Assembly (NCBI GenBank): GCA_028571685.1 | Contig: CM053146.1 | Coordinates: 22,789,431-22,853,430 of the forward strand | Source: Heterohyrax brucei | Taxonomy: Eukaryota; Chordata; Mammalia; Hyracoidea; Procaviidae | DNA: 64,000 nt | Direction of reading: 5' to 3' | In this document: positions 22,791-34,129 of the stretch, piece by piece | How positions within the stretch are numbered: the stretch's first letter is position 1 | Layout: each line of letters begins with the position of its first letter | Translations under genes and position numbers: made by a program | Notes under the pieces: model-generated | Databases searched by the model: none | What the model was told of the DNA's origin: nothing | The model's input: the letters and a program-made list of their open reading frames with translations, nothing else

Positions 22791-23453
22791 TAGGAGAGCC
22801 TGGCCAGCTGGCCTTCCACAGCTCAAGGCAGTAAGATCATGGAGCAGAAGGTCACCAGACACATAGATAAACACTAGCTGATACCCAAAAGAGAGGCACC
22901 AGATAGGTCAACCAAACTATTAAGTGTTCAAACATCAAACCAATTCAGAAGTCTTGAATATCTGTAGATACAATTTAAACCATAATAACCAAACAAAAAA
23001 TTGCAATGTGTTTCTGATGACTTGAAAACAACAATTTCTAAGCACCTAAAGAAGCAGACTACAATGGCTTCTAAAAACTCCCAAAATAATCAGTGGATTT
23101 CCCAGATGAAGATTTCCTAAAATTAACAGAGGTAGAACACAAAACATTGATATATAGAGCACTGCAAGATATCAAAAAATAGATCATTCACAATGTGGTA
23201 GAACACATTGAAAAATTAAACAAGCTGCAAGAAATTCTTGAGTAGCAACAAACATAAAATTGACAGATTAACAATAAAATTCCCGAGCTTAAAAACACAG
23301 TAGAAACTCAAAGGAGCAGGATCAAGGAAATGGAATGTTGAATTAGTGACAAAGTAAGTCACACCAGCATACACTACAAAAAATCAGATAAAGGATTCAA
23401 TAAAAATGAAGAATGACTAAGAGATATGTGGGATTCTATCAAGAAGAATTATA

Positions 23454-23970
23454 CGAGGTCTGACAATTAAGTCCATGAACTTAATTGTTCTAAATGCTAC
23501 ATACCTCACTGCTGAATATCACTGACACCAGTGCCTAGTCCACCCTTCAAAGCAATTTTGGAACTCTTTGTGGCATGGCCATTGTTCATGGTGGCAAGGT
23601 GGCAAGTTTATGAATGTAATTGTCTAGTTGTCTTTGAGGGAGTTTTTAGCCAGCAACAAATAATTGAATGGAACACCCCCCTACTCATCTGATCTGACCC
23701 CCAATGACTTTTTCTTTAACCGAAGATAAAGGAAATATTGAAAGAAGACATTCTGATGCATTCAGGACATCAAGAATAGTATGATGACAGCTCTGATGGC
23801 CATTCCAGAAAAAGAGTTTCAAAATTGCCTTGAGGGGTGGACTAGGCACTAGCCTGAGTGCATAGCTTCCCAAGAGGAAAACTTTGAAGGTGAACATAGT
23901 GATATTCAGCAACGAGGTATGTAGTACATTTTCTAGAATGAGTTCATGAGCTTAATTGGCAGTCCTCATA
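23454..23970 (+). mobile_element. Mariner-derived foldback element
   Basis: It sits in L1 ORF1 between TA-rich ends (ttatacgagg ... cctcatata). The right half encodes a decayed mariner transposase C-terminus (PNDFF, then a KEFQNCLEGWTRH-like stretch). The left arm is the reverse complement of the right end (accctccaaagcaa-type blocks), so the ends form long inverted arms. The left arm has lost about 45 bp relative to the copy at 30251. Confidence 0.8.
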
Positions 23971-24183
23971 TATGAGTGATAGGAGTACCAGAAAAAGGGA
24001 CGATAACCGAAAACAAAGAGAACTAATGAAGACCTGCGGACAGTTTGGCAAAGTGTCAGAATATAAGATAAACATAAATAAATCAGTAGGACTCCTTTAT
24101 ACAAACAAAGAGAACATCACAAAATCAATACCATGTACAATAGTCTCCAGGAAGGTAAAAGACCTAGGAATAAATCTAACTAG

Positions 24184-24279
24184 TCCTTTTACTCTCTTGA
24201 TACAGTGTTTGGATAAGCATAAGTGTTTGATTTTTAGTAGTTTCCATTTATCTATTTTCTCTTCTTCTTTGGGGGCATC
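24184..24279 (-). repeat. Inverted duplication inserted in L1 ORF2
   Basis: About 95 bp of antisense ORF2 C-terminal sequence is inserted in the sense ORF2. It is the reverse complement of 24957-25052 of the same L1 and shares the block gatacagtgtttgga with it, unlike other L1 copies here. See findings. Confidence 0.7.
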
Positions 24280-26757
24280 TAAAAGACCTATACAGAGAAA
24301 ACTACAAGACCCTACTACAAGAAACCAAAAGAGAGTTACATAAGTGGAGAAACCTACCTTGCTCTTGGATAGGAAGACTTAACACTAAGAAAATGTCTAT
24401 TCTACCCAAAATGATTTACATACATACAAAGCAATCCCAATACAAATTCCAATGTCATTTTATTTTTTTATGAGATGGAGAAATAAGCTATCAACTTTGT
24501 TTGGAAAGCGAAAAAAACCTCGAATAAGTAAAGGACTATTGAAGAAGAGGAACACAGTTAGAGGCCTCATATGCCCGACCTTAGTACCTATAACACTGCT
24601 ACATGCTCAGAACAGCCTGGGACTGGTACACAGATATATAGACCAATGCAACAGAAGAGAGAGTCCAGAAATAACACCATCTACCTACAAACAGCTGATA
24701 TTTGGCAAAGGCCCAAAGGACATGAAGTGGGGAAAAAACAGTCTTGTAGTTAACAAAGAATGTTGACAAAAAAGGATATCCATCTGCAGAAAACTGAAAC
24801 AAGACCCGTATCTCACTCCTTGCACAAAAACTAACTCAAAATAGATCAAAGACTTAAATATCAAATCTAACATGGTCAAGATTATGGAAGGAAAAAAATA
24901 GGGAAAACACTGGAAGCTCTATACACCACTCAAAGTTACTACAAAGTATTGCTAGCAATGCCCCAACAGCAGAAGAGAAAATAGATAAATGGGAACTCCT
25001 AAATATTAAACAGTTATGCTCATCCAAACACTGTATCGAGTGAGTAAAAAGCCTGCCTACAGACTGGGGGGAAGAAAAAAATAACAACCAGGTATCTGAC
25101 TGACCTCTAACTTCCATAATCTACAAGGTTTTCTGCAAAATATCAACAAGAAAAAGACAAATAACTCAGTTAAACAATGGACAAATGATGTGGACAGACA
25201 TTTCTCCAAGGAAGACACCCAGGCAGCCAGAAGACACATGAGGAAATGCTCACGATCATTACCCGTTAGACAAACCCAGATCAAAACTACAGTGGGATAT
25301 AATCTCACTCCAATAAGGCTGGCACTAATCCAAAAACCACAAAACAACAAATGTTAGGCTGTGGGGAGATTGGAACTGTTTTACAATACTGTTGAAAATA
25401 TAGAATGATACATCCTCTTTGAAAAACAATTTGACACTTTTTTTAAAAGCTGGAAATAGAAACACCACATGATCCAGCAATCCCACTGCTTGGAATATAT
25501 CTTAGAGAAATGGGGGCTGTCACAAACACAGATACATGCACACCGATGTTTATTGCAGCACCATCGAAAGTAGCAAAAATATGGAATCAACCAAGGTGCC
25601 AAACGACAAATGAGTGGATAAAGAAACTATGGTATATTTACACAGTGGAACACTATGCAATCATAAAGAACAACGATGATTTTGTGAACATCTCATAACC
25701 TGGAATCATCTGGAAGACATTAACCCGAGTGAAATCAGTCAGCTACAAAAGGACAAATATTGTATGAGACCAGTATCAGAAGGACTTAAGACTTACGCAC
25801 AGAAGAAAATACTCTGACAGCTACAAGGGTGTGGAGGGAGGGAGATGGTTATTCATAGATTAGGTAGTTGATAGCAATTATTTTAGGTCAAGGGAGTGAC
25901 AGCAAGCTGTAGAGGGGAGGTTGGTATAGCTGGACCACACCGTAAGCTAAAAGGTTTTCTAAATACAACCAACATTTTAAAGGACAGAGTAGCATGGGAC
26001 ATTGAGGTCAGTTGACATAACTGGCCTTTTCTAAGAGATTTTTCTGCACAACATAAGAGTAAGTGCATAACATATTAGTAAAAGCCAGTAAGCTGCCATC
26101 TAAGAACATCAATTGGTCCCAACTCAACTGGAGCAGACGAAACCCAAGAATATCAAATACATGAAGAAAATAGGAGCCCAGGAGACAGAAGGGTCCCTGT
26201 GATGGTGAGACCACATCAGCTTGTGACTAAAAGAACTAGATGGTGCCTGGCCACCACCGAAGTCTACCTTGACAGGAAACCCAACGTAGAGTTCTTAATG
26301 AAGCATGAGATAAAGGGGTGTGCAGATCTAGAACTCTGTTAAAACACCAGACTTGATGATCCAACAAGCAACCTGGAGGGCCCCCTGAGAACATAGCCCC
26401 CTGGACTTGCTGTTAGCCCAAAGCTGAAACCAGGACTGAAGGCAATACTTCATCCTAAGACTGGACTGGACTAGGGGACATAGAGCAATGCAGGTGGTAT
26501 GTGTACTATATGGTTTCATGTATATATGAGGCTGTCCAACTGTTTTCTTTCAAGAGAGGAGAAGAAAGGATGGAGAGGAGGGGACAAGTGTGTGGCTGAG
26601 TGAATACTGGAAGCAAAGAGTGGAAAAGTAGAGTGTGCTGTCACAGGGTGAGCAGAGCAGATAAAACTGTGTCAAGGCAGGTGCTCAGGGTCTTACAGGT
26701 CAGACTGACTTAGATTGTACACTTTCACTTATTCACAATAGAAAAAGTAGAAAAAAA

Positions 26758-27009
26758 AGATAATGTGTAATTAGCACCAACTGCTTGTTTAGCACGTAAA
26801 CTGATAGATAACACCAATTGTTTCATTAGTTTTTTCCTTAGTTATCTATTTTTGAATATATGTATGTATTCATTTACTTATTGAGAAGGATTGTTTTATG
26901 GCATAAAATGTGAGTATAATAATAAAGTATCTATTTTAAATTAAAAACAGCAATAACAATTCAAAAAAAAAAAAGAGAAGCGGTCTAGAGCCAGTAAAGC
27001 TGCATCCAA
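26758..27009. other. Unassigned AT-rich stretch ending in poly-A
   Basis: AT-rich DNA ends at an A-run (about 26965-26976). It could be an old retrocopy tail. No source is recognised. Confidence 0.35.
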
Positions 27010-27190
27010 GCCTATCTCCAGTTCTTACTAGCTGAGTGAATTTAAACATGTCACTTAACCTCTCCATCCCAATGTGCCTTCTTTACCTTAATGCAAGAGC
27101 AGTACCTTCACGGGCTGTGGTGGGGGTTAAGACTGTAAAGCACACAGCACCATACCCAGCACACAGCAATCTCACAGTGCTATTCAAAAT
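27010..27190 (+). repeat. MIR SINE
   Basis: 'ccagttcttactagctgagt', 'catgtcacttaacctctcca' and 'agcacacagcaccatacc' follow the MIR consensus order over about 180 bp. Confidence 0.75.
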
Positions 27191-27439
27191 ACACATTAAG
27201 CATTGGTGAACCTTTATGTGGAGACCATAAATTAAGGGTGTCCAGGATAGGGCTTTGGAAGGGGATCACAAACCTCTGGAAAAGAGCTGGCAATGTACAG
27301 TGTGCCTCAGTCAATGTTTATTCGGGTTGGGAAAGCATGCATGACTTTAATCAGGTTCTTGGATAATTGCTCTAGGACTCCAGGATAGGTTGATTCCTAT
27401 AAATGATCTATACAGTTAAACTCTAATCCTCTGACAGAG
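27191..27439. other. Unassigned, apparently single-copy
   Basis: No recognisable repeat or gene. Confidence 0.4.
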
Positions 27440-27762
27440 GGCAGTGATGATTTTGTAGCAGTGTTCTTGCCTCACATGTGGAAGTCATTCAGTTCCTGGC
27501 CAATGCATCTCAGGTAGAGCCAACACCTGTCAGTGGAGGCTCGTGTGTTGCTGGATAGATTTCATAGGAATTTCCAGACTAGGATAGACTAGGGAAGAAG
27601 TCTTGCCAATCTACTTCTGAAAATCAGCCAGTGAAAACCCTTTGGAGCACAACAGTCTGACCCGCAACCAAATGTGCGGATGGTACAGGACCAGGCAGCG
27701 TTTGGTTCTGTTACGCCTGGGGTCACCAGGAGTTAGGGCTCGCTGATAGCGGCTAACAACAG
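27440..27762 (+). mobile_element. Chimeric SINE: tRNA-like head, RTE 5' body, RTE 3' tail
   Basis: The head (27440-27517) resembles a tRNA-Gly-type pol III promoter region: ggcagtgatgattttgtagc, then ttcttgcctcacatgtgg and cctggccaatgca. The middle (about 27530-27650: tccagactaggatagactag, ccaatctacttctgaaaatc) resembles the 5' end of the RTE LINE. The end (about 27680-27762: gaccaggcagcgtttggttc, gcggctaacaacag) matches the RTE 3' terminus. The box B-like part is degraded, so it is unlikely to be transcribed. Confidence 0.8.
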
Positions 27763-28374
27763 CTGTGTTTCCAGCATTCTGTTGGCTTGAGAGTTACTAA
27801 ATTCAGTTAACCCTGGTATGGGAAAGGCTCACCAGAGTGTGGACACAGGGAGGAGGGGTCACCTGTGCCATCTGAGAGGCTGCCCCTGCAGGTGACAGGG
27901 CACTAACTCACACACCATTCTTGGACTTTTGCAGCTTTGTAAGGACAATAGTGCTCATCCATTTTAGGTGAGTAGGCCAGGGACACAGGAGCAAGAGGGC
28001 TGGGCTTGGGTGTGGACAGAGGTGTGAGAAGTCTTACTGCTTCTAGAGGAGCTCATTTCAGCAGCACAGGAATGGGTGAAGAGGGCTTTCAAGGGGCATG
28101 AACTACAGAATGGGAACTCATGCCCAGGGAAGTGGTTGTCTCTTCACCCCTACCTGTCTGTCTTCTTGTGCCATCTCTTCAAGGCTGGCTTCCTGGCTGC
28201 CTGGTCAGGAGAATACTGTTGGTGTCTCTTTTTCATCTCTAGCATTTGCTTCTACTTGGAAAGCCAACAATGGCAGTGGAGGGTTGTCTGGTCTCACTAT
28301 GAGTTTAAGGACACGTTTATCCTTCTTGGGCACCAGAGTGGGTGAGACATGGAGTCAGGTATGGCTGAGACTTT
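27763..28374. other. Unassigned, apparently single-copy
   Basis: No repeat recognised. Frames of 89-99 codons overlap at 28076-28397 without a domain. Confidence 0.4.
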
Positions 28375-28500
28375 GGAGTCAGGCAGACTTGGTCTGAAGT
28401 CCATCTGTAGCACTTACTGGCCAGGTGATCTTTAGAAAGATTCTTCACTTGTGTGCCTCAATTCATCATCTCTAAAATGGGGATGAAGGCCTGGGCTGTG
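28375..28500 (+). repeat. MIR SINE
   Basis: 'ctgtagcacttactggccag', 'tctttagaaagattcttcac' and 'tctaaaatggggatgaagg' match the MIR core and 3' part. Confidence 0.7.
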
Positions 28501-28520
28501 GGAGCCACACACAGTCTAGT

Positions 28521-28712
28521 AACCAGTTGCTGTAGAGTCAACTCTGACTCATGTCGACCCTGTGTGTGTCAGAGTGGCACTGTACTCCGTATGGTTTCCA
28601 GTGACTGATTTTTTAGTAGTTTGCCTAGCTTTTCTTCTCTTGTGCAGTTGGGTGGACTCCAAACTCCCACTTTTTGGTTAGCAGCCAAGTGTGCTAATCA
28701 TTTGCATCGCTC
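28521..28712 (-). mobile_element. AfroSINE variant, antisense, near full length
   Basis: 'aaccagttgctgtagagtca', 'gaccctgtgtgtgtcagagt', 'cagttgggtggactccaaac' and 'ttagcagccaagtgtgc' appear in the usual order from tail to head. Confidence 0.85.
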
Positions 28713-29824
28713 ATGTGGTAGGCAGCACATTAAACTTTCTACTGACTGCCAGTGAGCCTCTGAACTTTGTTCATGCTATCGTCTAACAAGTTATTAATTC
28801 AGCCAGCTAGTAAGCCCTCAGCCCCTGCTTAAGTGCCTAGTTCTGTGCAAGGCCCCTAGGGGCACTATGGAGGAAAAAATGGACACAGTCTTCCCATTCT
28901 GGGCCAGTAGGCATCTCTGGGGCATGACTTATTTCAGCCCCTGTTTCCATGCAGAGAGACACACCTGACATCCTTCCCTTCTGAGTGTGGTTGACAGATG
29001 ATAAGACCTACCAGCCCCACATGGGGCCCACAAGCATCAGCAGGACCTCTGAGTCTTGCTTCATTGAGAACCTGCTCTCAGAAATAGGCAAGGACCACCA
29101 CTGGTCACAGAAGAGCCTCTGTCCACCTTGCTAGACTCCCACATGGGCCAGGACCAGACAGAAAGCCTGGCACCTCTGTCTGAAACAGAGAAGGAAAATA
29201 TCATCTCCCTTCCTCCCACAGGGTGTGAGAACCATTACTTCCTGGCTCCAGTGGGATGTCAGCTGGTAGGGGAAACATGACCCCATGGAATAGACACAGA
29301 CACAGAGTAGAAGAAGGGGTCCTGGAAAGGATGCTGGGCCTTGGGAGTGAAGTCATAAAGCAGGCAGCTGGATGGGCAGACTGCATATCCCCCTGTCAAC
29401 AGAAGCCCTTTGTTTTGACTCTGAGCCTTGAGTAAGAGAATCAAGAGAAGAGAGGATCCCATGCCTTGTCCGACTCTCAACTGGTGTTGGCCGTGGCATC
29501 AGTGGGACAGCAGCACAGGTAGTAGATATTACTGTGCATCTCAGTCACTGTGGAAACAGTCCAGTGACTAAATTCTTTATCAAGTTACCAGGCAGCATTG
29601 CACACAAAAATTTAGGAACTTGGAACAAAGGAGAAAAGAAGACTCTGGGGCACAGGGAGTTGAGAATGTTAGATTCACCTTCCTAGTCCACATAGAGATT
29701 CTCCCTCCACTGCCAGCCTTGGAAGACTTGGGCTTCCTTAACAAGCAATGTGACCTAATGGTACATCCACACAAGGATTTCATTTCACCATTTTCACAAC
29801 CCACTGAATGAAGTGTTGCCATTC
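28713..29824. other. Mostly unassigned; possible L2 piece at 28815-28905
   Basis: 'agtgcctagttctgtgcaag' followed by 'ggcactatggaggaaaaaat' recalls the LINE-2 or MIR-like '...gtgccaggcactgtgctagg...' block. The rest looks single-copy. No exon signature was seen. Confidence 0.35.
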
Positions 29825-29940
29825 CCATTACATAGATTCACTCAGAGAAAAGCTAGCTAGTGGTGGAGCTGGAGTTGGGATTTGAACTCAGGTCTGTTGA
29901 ATCTGAAGCCTGTGCTCTCTTTGCAGCACTAGGCTTGCTA
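29825..29940 (-). repeat. MIR SINE, antisense
   Basis: 'ccattacatagattcactca', 'ctagctagtggtggagctgg' and 'gggatttgaactcaggtctg' match antisense MIR. Confidence 0.75.
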
Positions 29941-30009
29941 CCTTCCTGCTGCTGTCTATCACACCGTAGCATGGAAGCCAGGTTGGATCTCAGCAGACAG
30001 AACCTAGCA

Positions 30010-30239
30010 GAGAGATTTGGGGACTTCATACCACCAAGAAGACAGCACTGAATGTAGAGTATATCCTTCAGACCTGATGCTCCTGCACCAAGATTCTGTC
30101 AGACTAAAGAAAGATGGATGCAATGAAAAAAACTTCCTCCAGAGCCAACAGAGAAAGTGTGTTCCTCTGGGGTCAGCACTCTGAATTCAGACTCTGTAAG
30201 AATAAACTTTTGTTAGAGCAGTAGCAGATGACTAAGACA
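30010..30239 (+). mobile_element. MaLR-like LTR (type A), right half
   Basis: 'ttggggacttcataccacca', 'gtatatccttcagacctgat' and 'gtaagaataaacttttgtta', ending 'gatgactaagaca', match the second half of the LTR at 62939-63465. It is 5'-truncated. Confidence 0.75.
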
Positions 30240-30250
30240 GGCTTCATGTA

Positions 30251-30816
30251 TACAAGGTCTGACAATTGAGTCTGCAAACAGAATTGTTCTAAGTGCTACA
30301 TAACTCATTGCTGAATATCACTATGGTAACCTTTGAAGTACCCCCCTTAGGAAGCTAGGCACTGATGCCAGGGCATAGTCCACCCTTCAAAGCAATTTTG
30401 GAACTCTTTATAGTATGGTCATTGTACACAGTGGCACAGTGGTAAGTTTGCAAACTTAATTGTATAGTTGTCTGTCAGGGAGTTTTTAGCCAGTAGAAAA
30501 ATAACTGTATTGGAATGTATACCTAATCATGTGATCTGGTGCCCAATGACGTTTTTCTCTACCTGAAGATAAAGGAAGTATTGACAGGAAGACATTTTGG
30601 TAACATTCATGACATCAAGCATAATACAATGAGAGATGTGATGGCCATTCCAGAAAAAGAGTTGCAAAATTACTTTGAAGGGTGGACTAGGCACTGGCAT
30701 CAGTGCATAGCTTCCCAAGGGGACTACTTCAAAGGTGACTGCAGTGATATTTAGCAATGAAGTATGTAGCATTTTTTTCCTGGATGAGCTTGCAAACTTA
30801 CTTGGCAGCCCTCGTA
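30251..30816 (+). mobile_element. Mariner-derived foldback element, most complete copy
   Basis: It is bounded by TA and inverted ends (acaaggtctgacaatt ... ggcagccctcgta). The left arm, about 175 bp (30253-30424), is the reverse complement of the right arm (30640-30814). The middle and right encode a mariner transposase C-terminus without a stop over 71 codons (30539-30754), for example PNDVFLYLKIKEVLTGRHF and EGWTRHWHQCIASQG. Only the last catalytic Asp region (PxD-PND) is present, so the element is non-autonomous. Confidence 0.85.
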
Positions 30817-30829
30817 TTGTTTTATAACA

Positions 30830-31285
30830 TTGGTTAGCAACCTTACAACAGGGTACTCGACCTTCCCAATGTTAGGTTCCGTATCACCAGCGTTCCTGTC
30901 CCTTGCTGCCTTCTAGTCCTTTTCCTAAGGCTGACATGCCTCTTTAGTCTTGTTTTGTTTTATGGGCTTGTCCAATCTTTGTCCAAAGGATGGACCACAG
31001 GAGTGACTTCATTACCGATCTGAAAGGGTGTCCAAGGGCTGTACTCACAGCTTTTGTCCAGTCTCTGCCTGGTCAGCAATTCTGGTCTTTCTTTTTGGGT
31101 TAGAATTTTGTTTACATTTACCCCACCTCTGTTGTGATCTCTGTTAGAACAGTCAGTGTTTGTGGTGAGGCATCATGTAGTTGTACTGGATTCAGTGTGC
31201 TGGAGGACAACATAGATACGTTCCATTAGTGCCACGGCCTTCATTGACATCAATACTTGTGTCTCTCAGTAATTTGCAGCCGAGA
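30830..31285 (-). mobile_element. L1 3' UTR, antisense (afrotherian type)
   Basis: It has the same block order as 5822-6410: 'acattggttagcaaccttac', 'tctttagtcttgttttgttt', 'tgtagttgtactggattcag'. It lies directly right of the mariner, which may have inserted near its 3' end. Confidence 0.6.
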
Positions 31286-31780
31286 GTTCACTTAAAAAAA
31301 AAAAAAATTTAGCCCCAAATGAACATATCAGTGATTAGGCATATGAACCTGTGGATGGTGACTGACTTTTGGACTTTACATGAGCTACGTTTACTTTTTT
31401 TTTTACAGTGGCAGAATTAAGTTTGATTTGATGAAAGTATATTCTCCCAGCTGATGTTTCCTTGTCTCTGAACTGAAAAAACTTTATTCACATACTAGCT
31501 GGTCCCTTGGATGTTAGTTTCCTAAAATTCACTCTTTAGGTGGGATCATTTATGGGCTGATTCTCTAGGTTCTGGAAATCTAAAGTGTGAATTGGATGGA
31601 GACTGACCCGGTCAGGCTGTCTGGGAAGAGTCTGGAGTGGAACGAAGGGTCTGATGGGACACTGCATCTGTCACCAAAGAACTTAGCATTAGAATTCTTG
31701 TCAGTTACTGGCTGTGGGCAGCATGTTACTCAATGAGCCTCCATTCCCAAATTTATAAAGTAGAGATATAAATGCCTCCA
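31286..31780. other. Unassigned; poly-A patch at about 31294-31306
   Basis: No recognisable repeat or gene beyond simple A- and T-runs. Confidence 0.4.
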
Positions 31781-31925
31781 GAGGAAGCTTGGAAGATAAG
31801 CTTGGTGATCTACTTCTAAAAGATCAGCCAGTGGAAATCCTTTGGGAGGCAGTGCTACTCTGACACACATGGGTTTGCCAAGAAATCAGAATTGACTCAA
31901 CAGCGGCTGGGTTTGGTTCTGTTTT
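31781..31925 (+). mobile_element. AfroSINE variant, 5'-truncated
   Basis: 'gatctacttctaaaagatca', 'ctactctgacacacatgggt' and 'gctgggtttggttctg' are the body and tail of the AfroSINE/RTE-tail type. Confidence 0.8.
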
Positions 31926-32139
31926 ATTGTTGCTGTCCTACTCATCTTGCTTGATTATGGAGAGCAACAGAATGTGATGCAGCACGGCGGAGGATGTTGC
32001 AAACTGTCGTGTGATCTGTAAATGTTTGGCAGATTACTGTTTAACAAGCCCATGGATTGACTTTTAAAACAGGAGATAAACTAAGGAGAGGATCAGGTTC
32101 CTAGGCTTCTTTTGGTTGTATCTAAAGTCCTCTATTCTC
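31926..32139. other. Unassigned stretch
   Basis: No confident match. A weak MIR-like look is not enough to call. Confidence 0.35.
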
Positions 32140-32505
32140 TGAAGGACATCAAAGAGATGAGGAAAATATGAGTCTTGGAGACAGAAGGGGCCAAATAATT
32201 GGGAGATTACATCAGCAAGAGAGAAGAACCAGATGGTGACCTGCCATCAGAAATGACTTCCCTGACAAAGAATACAACATAGAGTCCCTGACTTAGTGGG
32301 AGAAAAATGGGGGTACAGATTTAGAACTCTAGTAAAAGACTAGACTTGGTGATACAACATCCTTGAGTGTCCCCTGAGGACATGACCCCTGGGCTTTTTG
32401 CTAGCCCAGAGCTGAAACCAGTACTGAAGCCAACCCTCTAGACAAAGATTGTGCTGGACTTTAAGACATAGTGATGTTGGTGAAATATATGCTTCTTGGC
32501 TTAAA
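32140..32505 (+). mobile_element. L1 3' UTR, sense fragment
   Basis: 'agaagaaccagatggtgacc', 'agagtccctgacttagtggg' and 'cccagagctgaaaccagtac' repeat the order seen in the 3' UTR at 26150-26480. It is interrupted at 32506 by a mariner. Confidence 0.7.
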
Positions 32506-32966
32506 TACATCAGGTCTGACAATTAGGTTTGTGAAGTTATGCTAGAAGAAGTGCTTACATATCTCATTGCTGAATATTGCTACCATTACCTTCAAAGTAT
32601 TCCTCTTGGGAAGCTGTGTACCAATGCCAGCACGTAGTCCAACTTTCAAAGCAATTTTAGTACTCTTTTTCTGGAATGGCCAACAGAGCTGTTACTTTAT
32701 TACCCTTGATGTCCTAGGTGTCATCAACATGTCTTCCTTTCAATATTTCCTTTATCTTCAGGTAAAGAAAAAAGTCACTGGGCAGCAAATCGTGTTAGTT
32801 GGGAGGGTGTTCCAATACAGTCATTTGTTTACTGGCTAAAAACTCCCTCACAGACAACTACACAATTTAGTTCATGAACTTGCCACTGTATACAACGGCC
32901 ATTCAGTAACGAGGTTTGTAGCACTTAGAATAATTATGTTTATGGATTTAATTGTCAGAACTCGTA
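32506..32966 (-). mobile_element. Mariner-derived element, antisense
   Basis: It has the same family ends (caggtctgacaatt ... aattgtcagaactcgta). On the plus strand the 32567-32839 frame is the reverse of the transposase C-terminus. The right arm has lost about 95 bp relative to 30251-30816, so the foldback is incomplete. Confidence 0.8.
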
Positions 32967-33263
32967 TATGAATAGACACAGGCATAGGTATAGGTATAGA
33001 CTGACACAGATGTAGATCATTTATTATACACAACCAGGAGCATTTTGCACACGCATGTTGTTGAATTCCCACTAGCCCTTTGTCCTCTCCCTCTTAGAGC
33101 ATTTTGTGTGTTCATCTTCTTCTGACCATTCCCTTAAACATCTTAGTTGTCTCAAAGATCTATCCCTTGAGATCTCTTTTTCTGTGCACACAAGTCTCCT
33201 TGGATGCTGTTTTAACCCCTACCCACAGCAATGAACACACTATATGGGGCAATGCAGTACACA
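32967..33263. other. Unassigned stretch
   Basis: It starts with a short gacacaggcataggtatagg repeat-like run. Nothing else is recognised. Confidence 0.4.
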
Positions 33264-33370
33264 CCAAAACCAAATCAAACCTGACACTATTGAGTTGATT
33301 CCAACTCGAAGCAACTCTATAGACAGAGGAGAACTGCCCCATTACCTATAAAATTCCACTTTCAAACCCC
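33264..33370 (-). mobile_element. AfroSINE tail half, antisense
   Basis: 'ccaaaaccaaatcaaacctg', 'tgagttgattccaactcgaa' and 'gaactgccccattacc' are the tail and body; the head is missing. Confidence 0.8.
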
Positions 33371-33830
33371 ATAGGTTCAGAAACGCCACATTTGGAGATC
33401 TCTAAGGGAGCAGACTTCACTTGGCTTGGCTGGCAAGGGAGCGGACTGCAGTTCTTAGACTCAACTTCAGAGGAGGGTCCATGAAGGGGAGGACAAGCAT
33501 GGGCAGGGATGTGGCTGACAACAGCATCTGAGGAATAAGGAAGTGGGGACTGAAGCCTGTGTCCCAAACATTCTTCCGACCCAGGATGCTGGGCTTAGGC
33601 TGAAAATGAAATGACCACCATCCAACGTGAAATTCCTGAAATTGTTGCCTCTGACTTGTATGATTCAAATGGCAATAGACTCAGAACTATCTCTAGAGAC
33701 ATTTCAGTCAAAGAGGATAATGGCCACCAAATGGATCCTTCAGCGGAGTGCATTTGGGCCATGCAGCTGGAAGCCCAGCACACTCCTCTAGCCAACTGTG
33801 CAGGCTCATCCCAGTCATTTAATGAAAACA
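33371..33830. other. Unassigned, apparently single-copy
   Basis: Overlapping frames of 73-104 codons occur on both strands between 33346 and 33909. None has a domain. Confidence 0.4.
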
Positions 33831-33922
33831 AAATCAGTTGCCAACTCCATATGTGTTGGAGTAGCACTGTGCTCCACAGAGCTTTGGATAGCTGATTGTT
33901 TGGAAGCATTTTACCAGGCCTT
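33831..33922 (-). mobile_element. AfroSINE variant fragment, antisense
   Basis: 'ccatatgtgttggagtagca', 'ctgtgctccacagagctttg' and 'gcattttaccaggcctttg' match the second AfroSINE variant. Confidence 0.65.
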
Positions 33923-34129
33923 TGTGTGTGTTGAGGGGGGAGGTTAATAATTCCAATTCGTTATTATTAGTATTTTTCAAAACAAAGGAATATTTCTTAC
34001 AATTCTCTCCTGTAAAACTCTTCTCCTTTAATCTTAAAAGCAAAATTGTCTTTGCCAATTCATTTTTTTACAAGCGTGCAACATCTTGACAACAATTACA
34101 ATAACTGACTTACGTAACCCTACTGTTAC

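Larger units (their letters stand above)
22795..26757 (+). mobile_element. Decayed sense L1, with internal deletion
   Basis: It begins in the 5' UTR (atggagcagaaggtcaccag-like block near 22838) and reads into ORF1 from about 23060, which is interrupted by a mariner (23454-23970). After 24038 it jumps directly into ORF2 (INKSVGLLYTNKEN), so the ORF1 end, endonuclease and early reverse transcriptase are deleted. ORF2 remains to about 25760 (TYKQLIFGKGPKDMKWGKNS at about 24680; KIWNQPRCQTTNEWIKKLWY at about 25580). The 3' UTR follows and ends in an A-rich tail at about 26740-26757. There is no intact frame. Confidence 0.85.

Noticed and set aside
27440-27517. A functional tRNA-Gly gene
   Set aside because: The cloverleaf is not intact, the box B-like part is degraded, and the sequence runs directly into SINE body.
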